Positions 26,714 to 35,383 of a stretch of DNA of 60,558 nucleotides are shown here, piece by piece. The stretch's first letter is position 1; every line of letters starts with the position of its first letter. The notes under the pieces were generated by a model that saw nothing but the letters and a program-made list of their open reading frames with translations, searched no databases and was not told the origin of the DNA. The stretch is from JAAYEA01 sp012689325 (GTDB taxonomy: Bacteria > Chloroflexota > Anaerolineae > JAAYEA01). The DNA is taken from assembly GCA_036841525.1 (NCBI GenBank), contig DAITVZ010000024.1, positions 1 through 60,558 of the forward strand. The letters are read 5' to 3'. The position numbers and the translations under genes are program-made.

Positions 26714-28248
26714 CGCAGCCAGGCGCGCCAGGGCCGGCCACGTCGCTCAAGCGGCAGGCCGCGGCCAGCGTCTTTTGGGTGGGGGTGGCCATGGTCTTTG
26801 CCCGGGCCATCGGCGCCCTGCGCAAGCTCATCCTGGCCAAGCTGTTGCTGCCCGGCGACTTTGGGCTGGTGGCCATCGCCGTGCTGGCCATCGATGCGCT
26901 GCAGTTTCTGCGGGAGCTGGGCTTTGGCTCGGCGCTCATCCACCGGCAAAAGGATGTGGAGGAGGCCTCCCATACCGCCTTCTGGGTGATCTTGCTGAGC
27001 AGCTTGCCGCTCTATGCCATCGCTTTCCTGGCGGCCGAGCCGCTGATGCTGGTCTTTAACAAAGAGGTGGAGACGGTGCGCCAGGCCGTGCCCGTGCTTC
27101 GGGCGCTGGCCCTGACCATGGTGATCTCGTCCGTGGGCGAGGTGCCCGTCATCCTCCTGGCCAAGGACCTCAACTTTCGCAAGCGGATCATCCCGCAGAT
27201 GTGGGGGGCGTTGGCGGGTGGGGCGCTTTCCATCTCGCTGGCGCTGGCGGGGTTCGGCGTGTGGAGCATGGTCTCCGGCTACCTGTTCGAAAGCGTCGTG
27301 GCGGCGACGGTGGTCTGGTTCATCTCGCCCTGGCGGCCCCGCTGGCGCTTCAATACGCGCCTCGCCCGCGAGATGTTCGGCTATGGCAAGAACATCGCCG
27401 CCAGCCGGGTGCTGGTCTTTTTCATCACCAACATCGACGATGCTTTCGTCAGCAAGCTGTTGGGCCTGGAGCCGCTGGGGCAATACGGCTTTGCCTACGA
27501 CTTGTCTAACCTCCCGGCGACCCAGATCACGCGGCTGGTCGGGCAGGTCATGTTCCCGGCCTTTTCCAAGGTGCAGCACGACCTGCAAGCCCTGCGCGAG
27601 ATCTATCTGAAGAGCACGCGCTACGTCTCGCTGGTGTCGGTGCCGGTGGCCTTATGCATCATGGCCTTTGCGCCCGAGTTCATCCACGGCGTCTATGGCG
27701 AGCCGTGGTGGGAGCCCACCATCCTGCCCATCCAGTTGATGGGCGTCTATGGGCTGATGCGCTCCATCGCCGCCAACATGGGCAGCGTTTTCCAGGCCGG
27801 GGGCAAGCCGCAATGGCTGGTGCGGATCGCCCTGTTGCGCCTGGGGGTGATGGTGGCGGGGCTCTATCCGGCCACGCGGTACTATGGCATCGTGGGCGTG
27901 AGCGCCCTCTCGGCGGTGGTGTCGGTGCTCGATTTCGCGCTCTCGATGGTCCTGTCCAATCGCATCATCGGGCTGGCCAACGCCGCGTTCCTGCGCATGT
28001 TGGGGCCGATCCTGGGCAGCTCGCTGGCGGCGGCCGCCGTCGCCAAGCTCTTTCACCCACTGGTGACGGGCCTGCCGATCTGGATCAGCCTGCCGCTGGC
28101 CGGGCTGGTCATGATGGCGGCGTATGGCCTGCTCATGTGGGCGCTGGATGCCGAGGCGCGCGGGCTGGCCCGCGCGATCTGGGGCCAGGTGAGCCGTCGC
28201 GGGCGCGCGTTGCTGGCGCGCCGCTCAGCTGGGGAGACCAAAGCGTGA
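26710..28248 (+). CDS. Wzx/WzxC-like flippase of the MOP superfamily
   Basis: A 512-residue polytopic membrane protein starting at the ATG at 26710. It has about twelve to fourteen hydrophobic segments. SLKRQAAASVFWVGVAMVFA near the N-terminus and the FGLVAIAVLAIDALQFLREL segment are typical of lipopolysaccharide biosynthesis/RfbX-type proteins. FIHGVYGEPWWEPTILPIQ resembles WzxC-like flippases. It would flip the undecaprenyl-diphosphate-linked repeat unit across the cytoplasmic membrane. It is linked by 4-base overlaps to the methyltransferase upstream and the GT4 gene downstream. Confidence 0.9.
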   Translation: MTQPGAPGPATSLKRQAAASVFWVGVAMVFARAIGALRKLILAKLLLPGDFGLVAIAVLAIDALQFLRELGFGSALIHRQKDVEEASHTAFWVILLSSLPLYAIAFLAAEPLMLVFNKEVETVRQAVPVLRALALTMVISSVGEVPVILLAKDLNFRKRIIPQMWGALAGGALSISLALAGFGVWSMVSGYLFESVVAATVVWFISPWRPRWRFNTRLAREMFGYGKNIAASRVLVFFITNIDDAFVSKLLGLEPLGQYGFAYDLSNLPATQITRLVGQVMFPAFSKVQHDLQALREIYLKSTRYVSLVSVPVALCIMAFAPEFIHGVYGEPWWEPTILPIQLMGVYGLMRSIAANMGSVFQAGGKPQWLVRIALLRLGVMVAGLYPATRYYGIVGVSALSAVVSVLDFALSMVLSNRIIGLANAAFLRMLGPILGSSLAAAAVAKLFHPLVTGLPIWISLPLAGLVMMAAYGLLMWALDAEARGLARAIWGQVSRRGRALLARRSAGETKA

Positions 28249-29300
28249 ACATTGTCTATGTTTCGCGGGTGCAGATGAACCCCTACGTCGAGCTGCTAGC
28301 GCGCGGCGTGGAAAGCGCTGCCCCGGAGGCGCGCTGCGCGGTCCGCGACTCGCTGACGCCGGGCTGGCTCTGGCGCCAGCGGCGGGAGGTCGATGTCCTG
28401 CACTTGCACTGGGTGGAGCTGCTCTATGCCTCGGCCACGCGCAAGGGGCTCTGGGTGCGCTGGCTGGGCTTTGTGGGCGCGCTGCTGCTGGCCAAGGCGC
28501 TGGGTATCCGCATCGCCTACACGGTGCACAATATCGAGCACCACGAGGGCAAGCACGCGGCGCTCAATCGCCTCACCAATGGGCTGGTGTTCAGGCTAGC
28601 GGACGTGGTGCATGTGCACGATGAGCACGCGCGGCGGGCGGTGGCCGAGCAGTTGCATCGCCGCCGCGGCGTCGCGACCATCCCGCACGGCAACTATTTT
28701 TCCTATCCCAACGTTTGCTCGCGGGAGCAGGCGCGGGCCCGGCTGGGGCTGCCCGCGGGGGCCTATACCTATCTGTTCCTGGGGCAGATTCGCCCCTATA
28801 AGGGCGTCGAGGACCTTCTGCAGGCCATGGCCGGGTTGGAGGCCCCCGACGCGCGGCTGATCATCGCGGGCAACGCCCACGAGCCGGCCTATGGCGCCGA
28901 GATCGCCGCGTTGGCGGCCCGCGACCCGCGGGTGATGCTCGTGGCCCAGTTTGTGCCCGCCGAGGATGTGCAGTACTTTATGAATGCCTGCGATATCTGC
29001 GTGCTGCCCTACCGGCACGTGACGACCTCGGGCGCGGCGATCCTGGCTTTTTCCTTTGGCAAGCCGGTCATCGCCCCGCGTCTGGGCGGGTTCGCCGAGC
29101 TTCTGGCGGAGGGGCGGGGGTTGCTCTACGAGCCGGGCGACATCGGCGGCCTGCGCGAGGCGCTGCGCCAGGCTCTGACGATGGACCTGGAGGCGGCGGG
29201 CGCGGCGGCCTGGGCGATGGCGCGCCAGCTCGATTGGACGGCCATCGGCGGGCAACATTGGCGGGCTTATCAGGCGGCCAGAGGCCAGAGGGCGCGATGA
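28245..29300 (+). CDS. GT4 glycosyltransferase
   Basis: A 351-residue GT-B protein from a GTG start at 28245 that overlaps the flippase stop. The N-domain includes VDVLHLHWVELLY and YTVHNIEHHEG. The C-domain has FLGQIRPYKGVEDLLQAM, the DICVLPYRHVTTSGAAILAF segment and FGKPVIAPRLGG, in place of the usual E-x7-E motif (here T-S-G-A-A). This variant is seen in GT4 enzymes near GumH/RfaB-like groups. It adds one sugar to the lipid-linked repeat in the cytoplasm. Donor and linkage are unknown. Confidence 0.85.
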   Translation: MNIVYVSRVQMNPYVELLARGVESAAPEARCAVRDSLTPGWLWRQRREVDVLHLHWVELLYASATRKGLWVRWLGFVGALLLAKALGIRIAYTVHNIEHHEGKHAALNRLTNGLVFRLADVVHVHDEHARRAVAEQLHRRRGVATIPHGNYFSYPNVCSREQARARLGLPAGAYTYLFLGQIRPYKGVEDLLQAMAGLEAPDARLIIAGNAHEPAYGAEIAALAARDPRVMLVAQFVPAEDVQYFMNACDICVLPYRHVTTSGAAILAFSFGKPVIAPRLGGFAELLAEGRGLLYEPGDIGGLREALRQALTMDLEAAGAAAWAMARQLDWTAIGGQHWRAYQAARGQRAR

Positions 29301-30508
29301 TCGAGGGAGAGAGCATCCTGTGTTTTGCGCCGGAGCCGTGGGCGCACATCTGGCGCAACCGGCACCAGATCATGTCCCGGCTGGCCCGGCGCAACCAGGT
29401 CTTGTTCGTGGAGCCGCGGCCCTATCTGCGCAACGTGGTTCGTGACGCGCGCTCGGGCAAGCTCGGCTGGGCCGACCTGACGGCGCCGGCGGTCACGCGG
29501 ATACAGGACAGCCTGTGGTCCTATCGCACGCCGCTCTACGCGCCGCTCAGCGGGCGCTACCCGCTCAGCGTGGCACTGCGCTGGCTGCGCGAGGCGCACC
29601 TCAAGGCCACCCTGCGCCGCCTGGGCTTTGGGCGGCCGATCCTGTGGCTCTATCGCCCGCACATGGCCGATGTGGTGGGGCGGTTTGACGAAAAGCTCGC
29701 CATCTATCATATTGTGGACAAGTATGCGGCCTATGAGGCCGAGTTCGAGCACGTCTACGATCGGGCGCGCCGGAGCAGCGTCGAGCAGGCCGAGGAGGCG
29801 CTGCTGCGGGCGGTGGACCTGGTGATCGTCACCTCCGACTCGCTGTGGGAGGAAAAGCGCCGCCACAACCCCAACACCCACTGGGTCTCCAACGCGGTGG
29901 ATTACGAGTCCTTCGCGGAGGCGGCCGCGGCCGCCGCGCCGCCGGAGGACGCCGCCGCCCTGGCGCGCCCAGTGATCGGCTATGTGGGCGCCATCAACGA
30001 AAAGCTGGATTACGACCTGTTGCGCGAGGTGGCGGTGGCCTATCCCCACTGCTCGTTGATGATGGTGGGGCCGGTGGACCTGCGGCTGGATTTCTCGGGC
30101 CTGGACAAGCTCAAGCTGCCCAACGTCCGCTTCTTGGGGGCCAAGCCGGTGGAGGACGTGGCCCGCTATGTGGCGGCGTGCCAGGTCTGCCTGATGCCCT
30201 ACAAGCTGAACGAGTGGACCGCGCATATCAACCCGCTCAAGCTGTACGAGTACCTGGCCACGGGCCGGCCGGTGGTCTCCACGGCCATCCCGGCGGTGGC
30301 CCGGTTTCAGGGCGCGGAGGCGGGCCCGCTGGTGCGCGTGGCCGCCGATGGCGCGTCCTTTGTGCGGCTGGTGGGCGAGGCCCTGGCCGAGCGGGATGAG
30401 CAGTGGCCGCGGCAGCGCATGGCCCTGGCGGCGCAGAATACCTGGGATGCGCGGGTGGAGCAGCTCTCCGGGCTGATCCAGGCCACGCTGGCCAGCAAGC
30501 AAGGTTAG
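29297..30508 (+). CDS. GT4-like glycosyltransferase (TuaH-like group)
   Basis: A 403-residue protein starting MIEGESILCFAPEPW. The N-terminal part (NRHQIMSRLARRNQVLFVEP, IYHIVDKYAAYE) and the C-terminal half (IGYVGAINEKLDYDLL, LMPYKLNEWTAHINPLKLYE, ATGRPVVST) match the putative teichuronic acid biosynthesis TuaH-like branch of GT-B enzymes. The ATG overlaps the preceding stop by 4 bases. It probably adds a sugar to the growing lipid-linked oligosaccharide. A run of alanines (about residues 212-225) forms a flexible joint between the two Rossmann halves. Confidence 0.85.
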   Translation: MIEGESILCFAPEPWAHIWRNRHQIMSRLARRNQVLFVEPRPYLRNVVRDARSGKLGWADLTAPAVTRIQDSLWSYRTPLYAPLSGRYPLSVALRWLREAHLKATLRRLGFGRPILWLYRPHMADVVGRFDEKLAIYHIVDKYAAYEAEFEHVYDRARRSSVEQAEEALLRAVDLVIVTSDSLWEEKRRHNPNTHWVSNAVDYESFAEAAAAAAPPEDAAALARPVIGYVGAINEKLDYDLLREVAVAYPHCSLMMVGPVDLRLDFSGLDKLKLPNVRFLGAKPVEDVARYVAACQVCLMPYKLNEWTAHINPLKLYEYLATGRPVVSTAIPAVARFQGAEAGPLVRVAADGASFVRLVGEALAERDEQWPRQRMALAAQNTWDARVEQLSGLIQATLASKQG

Positions 30509-30510
30509 CA

Positions 30511-30528
30511 TTCTGGAATTAGCCAGAA
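30511..30528. other. Small hairpin next to the Wzz-like gene's ribosome-binding site
   Basis: TTCTGG (30511-30516) and CCAGAA (30523-30528) form a 6-base-pair stem with a 6-base loop in the 34-base gap. Its 3' arm abuts the purine-rich AAAGGAAA (30527-30534) that serves as ribosome-binding site for the next gene, so the stem could tune translation. It is short enough to be coincidental. Confidence 0.35.
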
Positions 30529-30542
30529 AGGAAACAGACGAG

Positions 30543-31700
30543 ATGGAAGCGAGCGAGTTTCTCACCTATTTGGGCGTGATCCGCAAGCGGCTCTGGCTGA
30601 TCTTGCTGCTCATGATCGTGACCCTGGGCGTGATCGTGGCGATGGCCGTCGCCGAGCCGCCGGTGTATCGCACCACGGTGCGGCTCCAGGTGGTGACCTC
30701 GGACCCGCTCTTCTCGTCGGTGACCAGCGATGAGGAGCTCATCGCCGCGCGCAACGACTGCGCCGATGCCCTGATGGCGACCCACGTCGCCTGGCAGACC
30801 ATCACCCAACTGGAGCTGTCCATTGACGCGCTGGACCTGTTGGGTCGCATCTCGGTGGGCATGGAGGACGTTTTCATCACGGTCAACGTGGATACCGACA
30901 ACCCCGAGCTCTCCTTCAAGATCGCCGAGACGCACGTCAATAATGCGCTGGAGTACTATCGCAACGAGCGGGCCCGGCCGGCGTCGGTTTTCCGCGCCTT
31001 TTTGCGCGACCAGCTGAAGGAGGAGGGGCAGGCCCTCTCTGAGGAGAACAGCAAGCTGCTGGATTTCCGCGTCAAGAACAACATCCTCCAGCCGGATAGC
31101 GAGGCGCTGGCGGTCCAGGCCATGATCCGCGACTTGCAGTTGGAGCGGGACCGCGTCGAGATCGAGGCGATCAAGGCGGAAGCGGCGGCGAAAGAGTTCT
31201 TTGCCAAGGCGGACCAGGCGGTGGCGGATGCGGCGGCGGCTCGGGAGCGCACCGCTGATTCGTCGGCCGCCTATTTCGACTCGCTGGCCCAGAGGTACTC
31301 GACGCAGGCCATCACCTTCGAGGCCAGCGGCATCTCGTCGCGCGCGGCGGTGGCCCGGTATGATGAGATGATCACGGCGCGCCGCTCCGATCTGCAAGAG
31401 CTGTTGCTCCTGGGCAACGAGTACACGGCCCTGGACACCGCGGTGCGGCGCGCGGATTCGAACTATGCCTTTCTGTTGACCAAAGAGAACGAAGCGCGGC
31501 TGCGCGAAAGCCAGGCGCGGAGCGTTGGTTTTATCGATATCTTGGAGCCAGCGCGGTATCCGGACCAACAGGCGGCGTCCAAGCTCCCGCGGCTGCTGCT
31601 GCTGGGCGGGGTGATCAGTCTGCTGGTGGGCATCGTGCTGGCCTTTTTGCTCGAGTTCCTGGAGTCGCTCGGGCAGCAGCCGCAGCCGTCCCGCCAGTGA
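30543..31700 (+). CDS. Wzz/GumC-like polysaccharide chain-length or co-polymerase protein
   Basis: A 385-residue protein with one transmembrane segment near the N-terminus (about 18-38), an extracytoplasmic middle with coiled-coil propensity (LQLERDRVEIEAIKAEAAAK and following), and a second membrane segment near 354-376. DILEPARYPDQQAASKLPRL before the last segment is the proline-rich motif typical of Wzz proteins. No Walker motifs are present, so it lacks a tyrosine-kinase domain. It would set the length of the Wzy-made polymer. AAAGG at 30527-30531 lies upstream of the ATG. Confidence 0.83.
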   Translation: MEASEFLTYLGVIRKRLWLILLLMIVTLGVIVAMAVAEPPVYRTTVRLQVVTSDPLFSSVTSDEELIAARNDCADALMATHVAWQTITQLELSIDALDLLGRISVGMEDVFITVNVDTDNPELSFKIAETHVNNALEYYRNERARPASVFRAFLRDQLKEEGQALSEENSKLLDFRVKNNILQPDSEALAVQAMIRDLQLERDRVEIEAIKAEAAAKEFFAKADQAVADAAAARERTADSSAAYFDSLAQRYSTQAITFEASGISSRAAVARYDEMITARRSDLQELLLLGNEYTALDTAVRRADSNYAFLLTKENEARLRESQARSVGFIDILEPARYPDQQAASKLPRLLLLGGVISLLVGIVLAFLLEFLESLGQQPQPSRQ

Positions 31701-31725
31701 GCGCGCCTGGGCAGCGCCTGGAGCG

Positions 31726-33006
31726 ATGGTCGAGATGAACAAGCGGATCAAGATCCTCTACGTCGAGATGGCGCACGGCATGGGCGGCTCGCTGGTGAGC
31801 CTCCATCAGTTGCTGCGCGGCCTGGACCGGGAGCGCTACGAGCCGATCGTGCTCTTTTACTGGGACATCCCCTATATCCAGCGCTTCCGGGAGCTCGGCG
31901 TGGAAACCATCGTCTGGTCGGGCCCGCGCCAGGAGGGGGATTCGCCTGTGCCGGTGCCCCTGCCCACGGCGGTGAATCACCTGCGCCAGCAAGGCTCGCG
32001 GCTCCGGCGGCTGGAGGCCCAGCGCAGCCTCCGCAAGCTCTACCATGCGGCCGGGTTCTATGCCCGGACCCTCTTCCAGACGCTGCCGCTGGCGTTGCGC
32101 ATCCGCAGGCTGGTGCGCAGCCGGGGCGTCGACATCGTCCATGCCAACGATCTGGTGGTTTGCAACCGCGAGGTGATCATGGCCGCGCGGATGAGCTCAC
32201 GTCCCTGCATCTGCCATATCCGCGCCTTCGAGTCCTATACGCCGCTGGATCGCTTCCTGGCCCAGTTCGTGGACCGCTTCATCTTTATCTCCCTGTGCAT
32301 CGCTCAGGATAGCATCCGGCAAGGGGCGGAACCCACCAAGGGCACGGTGATCTATAACGCGCTGGACCTGGCCGAGTTCCTGCAGTCGTATGACGACGGC
32401 GCCGAGCGCGCGCGGCTGGGCCTGGCCCCCGACGACCGGGTGGTCGGCATATTGGGCCGCCTGGTCCCCTGGAAGGGGCACCGGGTCTTTTTGGAGGCGA
32501 TGGCGCGGGTGGCGCGCCAGGTGCCCAACCTGCGCTGTCTCATCGTGGGCGACGCGGCGCCCGGCGAGCAAGCCTATCGCGCCGAGCTGGAGGCGCTGGC
32601 CCGCGACCTGGGCCTGGGCGAGCGCTGCAAGTTCCTGGGATGGCGCAGCGACGTGCCCGCGCTCCTTTCGGTGATGGACGTGCTGGTGCACGCCTCGCTG
32701 GACCCGGAGCCGTTTGGCCGGGTGCTCATCGAGGGGATGGCCGCGGCCAAGCCGGTGGTGGCGGCTGATGGCGGAGCCTGCCCGGAGATCATCGAGCACG
32801 GCGTCAGCGGGCTCCTGGTTCCGCCAGGGGAGGCGCAGGCGCTGGCCGACGCCGTGGCGGGGCTGCTGGGCGACCCGGATCGGCTGCACACCATGGGCAT
32901 CATGGCCCGGCATCAGGCCGAGGCGCGGTTCTCCATCGATGAGCATGTCCGCCAGGTTGAGCGCGTCTATGAGGAGCTCTTGGGGCGGGGCGGGGTGGCG
33001 CCATGA
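31726..33006 (+). CDS. GT4 glycosyltransferase
   Basis: A 426-residue GT-B enzyme. LYVEMAHGMGGSLVSLHQLL at the N-terminus includes the glycine-rich donor loop, and IVHANDLVVCNREVI is the central N-domain strand. The C-domain has GILGRLVPWKGHRVFLEAM, then HASLDPEPFGRVLIEGMAA with the E-x7-E type catalytic motif (P-E-P-F-G-R-V-L-I-E-G), and AAKPVVAADGGA. It is a standard retaining GT4. Start ATG at 31726; a second ATG at 31735 is equally compatible with the weak GGAG upstream. It overlaps the methyltransferase by 4 bases. Confidence 0.88.
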   Translation: MVEMNKRIKILYVEMAHGMGGSLVSLHQLLRGLDRERYEPIVLFYWDIPYIQRFRELGVETIVWSGPRQEGDSPVPVPLPTAVNHLRQQGSRLRRLEAQRSLRKLYHAAGFYARTLFQTLPLALRIRRLVRSRGVDIVHANDLVVCNREVIMAARMSSRPCICHIRAFESYTPLDRFLAQFVDRFIFISLCIAQDSIRQGAEPTKGTVIYNALDLAEFLQSYDDGAERARLGLAPDDRVVGILGRLVPWKGHRVFLEAMARVARQVPNLRCLIVGDAAPGEQAYRAELEALARDLGLGERCKFLGWRSDVPALLSVMDVLVHASLDPEPFGRVLIEGMAAAKPVVAADGGACPEIIEHGVSGLLVPPGEAQALADAVAGLLGDPDRLHTMGIMARHQAEARFSIDEHVRQVERVYEELLGRGGVAP

Positions 33007-33773
33007 GCGAGTCGGGGGGCAACTGGCGCCGGCGGCTGAACGCCATCTGGGATGATTCCTGGTTCTACTCGGAGCAGTTGGAAAAACGCCTGATCGAGCA
33101 GGCGCTGCGCGAGGCTCGGCCCTACGCCCACGGCATCCTGCTGGACGTGGGCTGCGGCCGCAAGCCGTACGCGGCGCTGTTCCGTGACCGCGTGCGCCAA
33201 CACCTGGGGCTGGACTATCCGCCCACGGTGGATCAACACATGTCCTCGGGCTACGCCGCGCCCGAGGTGGACGTCTATGCCGCGGGCGAGGGCCTGCCGA
33301 TCCGGACGGGGGCCGTGGATACGGTGCTCTGCACCCAGGTCCTGGAGCACACGCCGAACCCGGCGCGGGTGATGGCCGAGATGGCCTGCGCGCTGAGGGG
33401 CGGCGGCTGCCTCATCCTGACGGCGCCGCAGGAGTGGGGCCTGCACCAGGAGCCGCACGATTACTATCGCTACACGCGCTACGGGCTCGAGCATCTGGCC
33501 CGCGAGGCGGGCCTGCGCGTCGAGTATATCCGCCCGCGCGGCGGCATCTGGGCCGTGCTGGGGCAGCGTTGGAGCGCCTATCTCTATGACAATTATGTGC
33601 GGCCGTTTCGCCGCCGGGGCATCCGCTGGGCGTTTCTGCTCTCCGCCTGTTTCATCTTGCCCGCTTGCGCCCTGACGCAGCTCCTGGCGCGGGGGCTGGA
33701 CCGGCTGCAATTCCGGCCGCAGAACACCCTGGGGTATATCCTGGTGGCGCGCAAGCCCGCCGAGGATAGCTAG
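33003..33773 (+). CDS. SAM-dependent methyltransferase
   Basis: A 256-residue protein. ILLDVGCGRKPYAALFRDRV gives SAM motif I, VDTVLCTQVLEHTPNPARVM the later motifs, and GGGCLILTAPQEWGLHQEPHDYYRYT is typical of methyltransferases in glycan clusters. The tail (AFLLSACFILPACALTQLLA) is hydrophobic and may associate with the membrane. It overlaps the GT4 gene by 4 bases and is followed after 2 bases by a GT-C gene. Substrate probably a sugar or a phosphate on the repeat unit; inferred only from context. Confidence 0.85.
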   Translation: MSESGGNWRRRLNAIWDDSWFYSEQLEKRLIEQALREARPYAHGILLDVGCGRKPYAALFRDRVRQHLGLDYPPTVDQHMSSGYAAPEVDVYAAGEGLPIRTGAVDTVLCTQVLEHTPNPARVMAEMACALRGGGCLILTAPQEWGLHQEPHDYYRYTRYGLEHLAREAGLRVEYIRPRGGIWAVLGQRWSAYLYDNYVRPFRRRGIRWAFLLSACFILPACALTQLLARGLDRLQFRPQNTLGYILVARKPAEDS

Positions 33774-33775
33774 CG

Positions 33776-35383
33776 ATGGCGGCGGCGCGAGGCTGGCTGC
33801 GGGCTCATCGGGAGACGGCGCGGGCGGCGGCCTGCTTGGCGCTGCTATTGGCGGCACTGATCGCCGGACAGGGCGCGCATCGCTTTCTGACGCCGCCCTA
33901 CGAGAACGACTTCCCAGGGTTCGCGCGGCGGGCGGCGAGTTGGTCCAGCGCGCTGGCGCTGGACGGCTATTACCCGTTCGGCTACCCGGCGCTGCTATAC
34001 GGCATGGCCCGATTCACCGGCGACGCTTTCCAGGCGGCCAAGGTCGTCGCCATCGCCTCGGCCTGGTTGCTGGCGCTGACGGCCGGGCTGCTGAGCGCGG
34101 CGTGGTTGGGGCGCCGCTGGGCGGCGGCGGGCGTCGCGTGGGTGGGGCTGAACTGCTATTTCGCCGAGTCGGCGCTGTTCTTGGGGACCGACATGCCCTG
34201 GGCGGCGCTGCAAAGCCTGGCCCTCTTGGGCGCGGTGCTGGCGATCCGGCAGCGCCATTGGCCGCACGCGCTGTGGGCAGGGGCGGCGCTGGGTCTGGCC
34301 TATCTCTTTCGCTACACGGCGCTGGTGATGCTGCCGGCCTGGTGGCTCTACCTGCTGCTGGCCCGGCCCTTTGGGCCCGCGTGGCGGCCCAACCTGCGTG
34401 CCGCAGCGGCCTTGACGATTGGGTTTTTCGTCCTGGCCGCGCCGCAACTGGCGATCAGCCTGCGCGAGACGGGCGCGCCCTTTTACACCTTGCAGGCCAA
34501 GAATGTCTGGTTCGGCATCTACGGCGAGGGGGATTGGCAGAGCCATTGGAGCGACGTGCGCGGCGATATCAGCCTGTGGCAGGTCTTGGCCACGAGCCCG
34601 CGGCGCTTCCTCGCCCATTGGGCCGCCGAGTTTGCTCGGTGGTGGGGCTATGCGGCGGTGCTGGCCTTGGGCTTGAGCCGCCTTGCGCTCCGCGCGCTGG
34701 GGCCAGCGGGGCGGGCGCTGTTGGGCGGGGGCGCCGCCTTGTTGGCCGCTGGCGCCTTGCTCGCGGCGGCGCGGCGTCGAGCGAACTGGCGCGGCCTGCG
34801 CTGGGAGCGGGCCGCGGTCTTTGTGGCGCTCTATGCGGCGATCTATGGGCTGAGCGTGGCGCTGGTCTTTGTGCAGCCGCGCTTCTATCTGGCCCTCTTG
34901 CCTTTCCTCGCGGTGGGGCTGCTGGCGGCCTGGCGGTGGCTCGGGCGGGGCGGCGTGCGAGGGACGCTCGTCTTGGGCGTGGCGTTCCTGGTCTTTGCGG
35001 CGATCAACAGCGCGCTAACCTGGCATCTCGCCGTGACCCGGCTGCAGCCGCCTGTGGACCGGGTGGCGGCGGCGTTGGGCGCGTTGGGCGCCGGGCCAGA
35101 GGCGGTGGTCCTGGCGAGCTTCGAGATGCCCTACCGCTATCACACCGCCTACAACGTGCAGCCGTTGCCCAAGGCAGCGGATGGCGGCGGCCTGCGAGAG
35201 TCCTTGCGGGAGAGCGGGGCGGCCTTTTTGCTGCTCGAGGCGGACTATGGCCCGCGCTATTGGCCGCAGCTCGCGCCCCTGGTGTACGGGGAGCAGGCGC
35301 CCGGCTATTTGCGGTTGGTCTGGCGGCAGGCCGAGCCGGGCGTGGCTTTGTACCAGGTGATCTGGGAGAAGGGGAATGATTGA
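33776..35383 (+). CDS. GT39-like GT-C membrane protein
   Basis: A 535-residue polytopic protein. TPPYENDFPGFARRAASW comes after TM1 with an acidic residue in the expected catalytic loop (END), then LDGYYPFGYPALLYGMARFT, WAALQSLALLGAVLAI and YLFRYTALVMLPAWW, as in ArnT/PMT_2-like proteins. It has about ten to eleven membrane segments. The last 110 residues form a soluble domain. The 3' end overlaps the O-antigen ligase gene by 8 bases. It probably acts on the outer face of the membrane using a polyprenyl-phosphate sugar. Confidence 0.75.
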   Translation: MAAARGWLRAHRETARAAACLALLLAALIAGQGAHRFLTPPYENDFPGFARRAASWSSALALDGYYPFGYPALLYGMARFTGDAFQAAKVVAIASAWLLALTAGLLSAAWLGRRWAAAGVAWVGLNCYFAESALFLGTDMPWAALQSLALLGAVLAIRQRHWPHALWAGAALGLAYLFRYTALVMLPAWWLYLLLARPFGPAWRPNLRAAAALTIGFFVLAAPQLAISLRETGAPFYTLQAKNVWFGIYGEGDWQSHWSDVRGDISLWQVLATSPRRFLAHWAAEFARWWGYAAVLALGLSRLALRALGPAGRALLGGGAALLAAGALLAAARRRANWRGLRWERAAVFVALYAAIYGLSVALVFVQPRFYLALLPFLAVGLLAAWRWLGRGGVRGTLVLGVAFLVFAAINSALTWHLAVTRLQPPVDRVAAALGALGAGPEAVVLASFEMPYRYHTAYNVQPLPKAADGGGLRESLRESGAAFLLLEADYGPRYWPQLAPLVYGEQAPGYLRLVWRQAEPGVALYQVIWEKGND

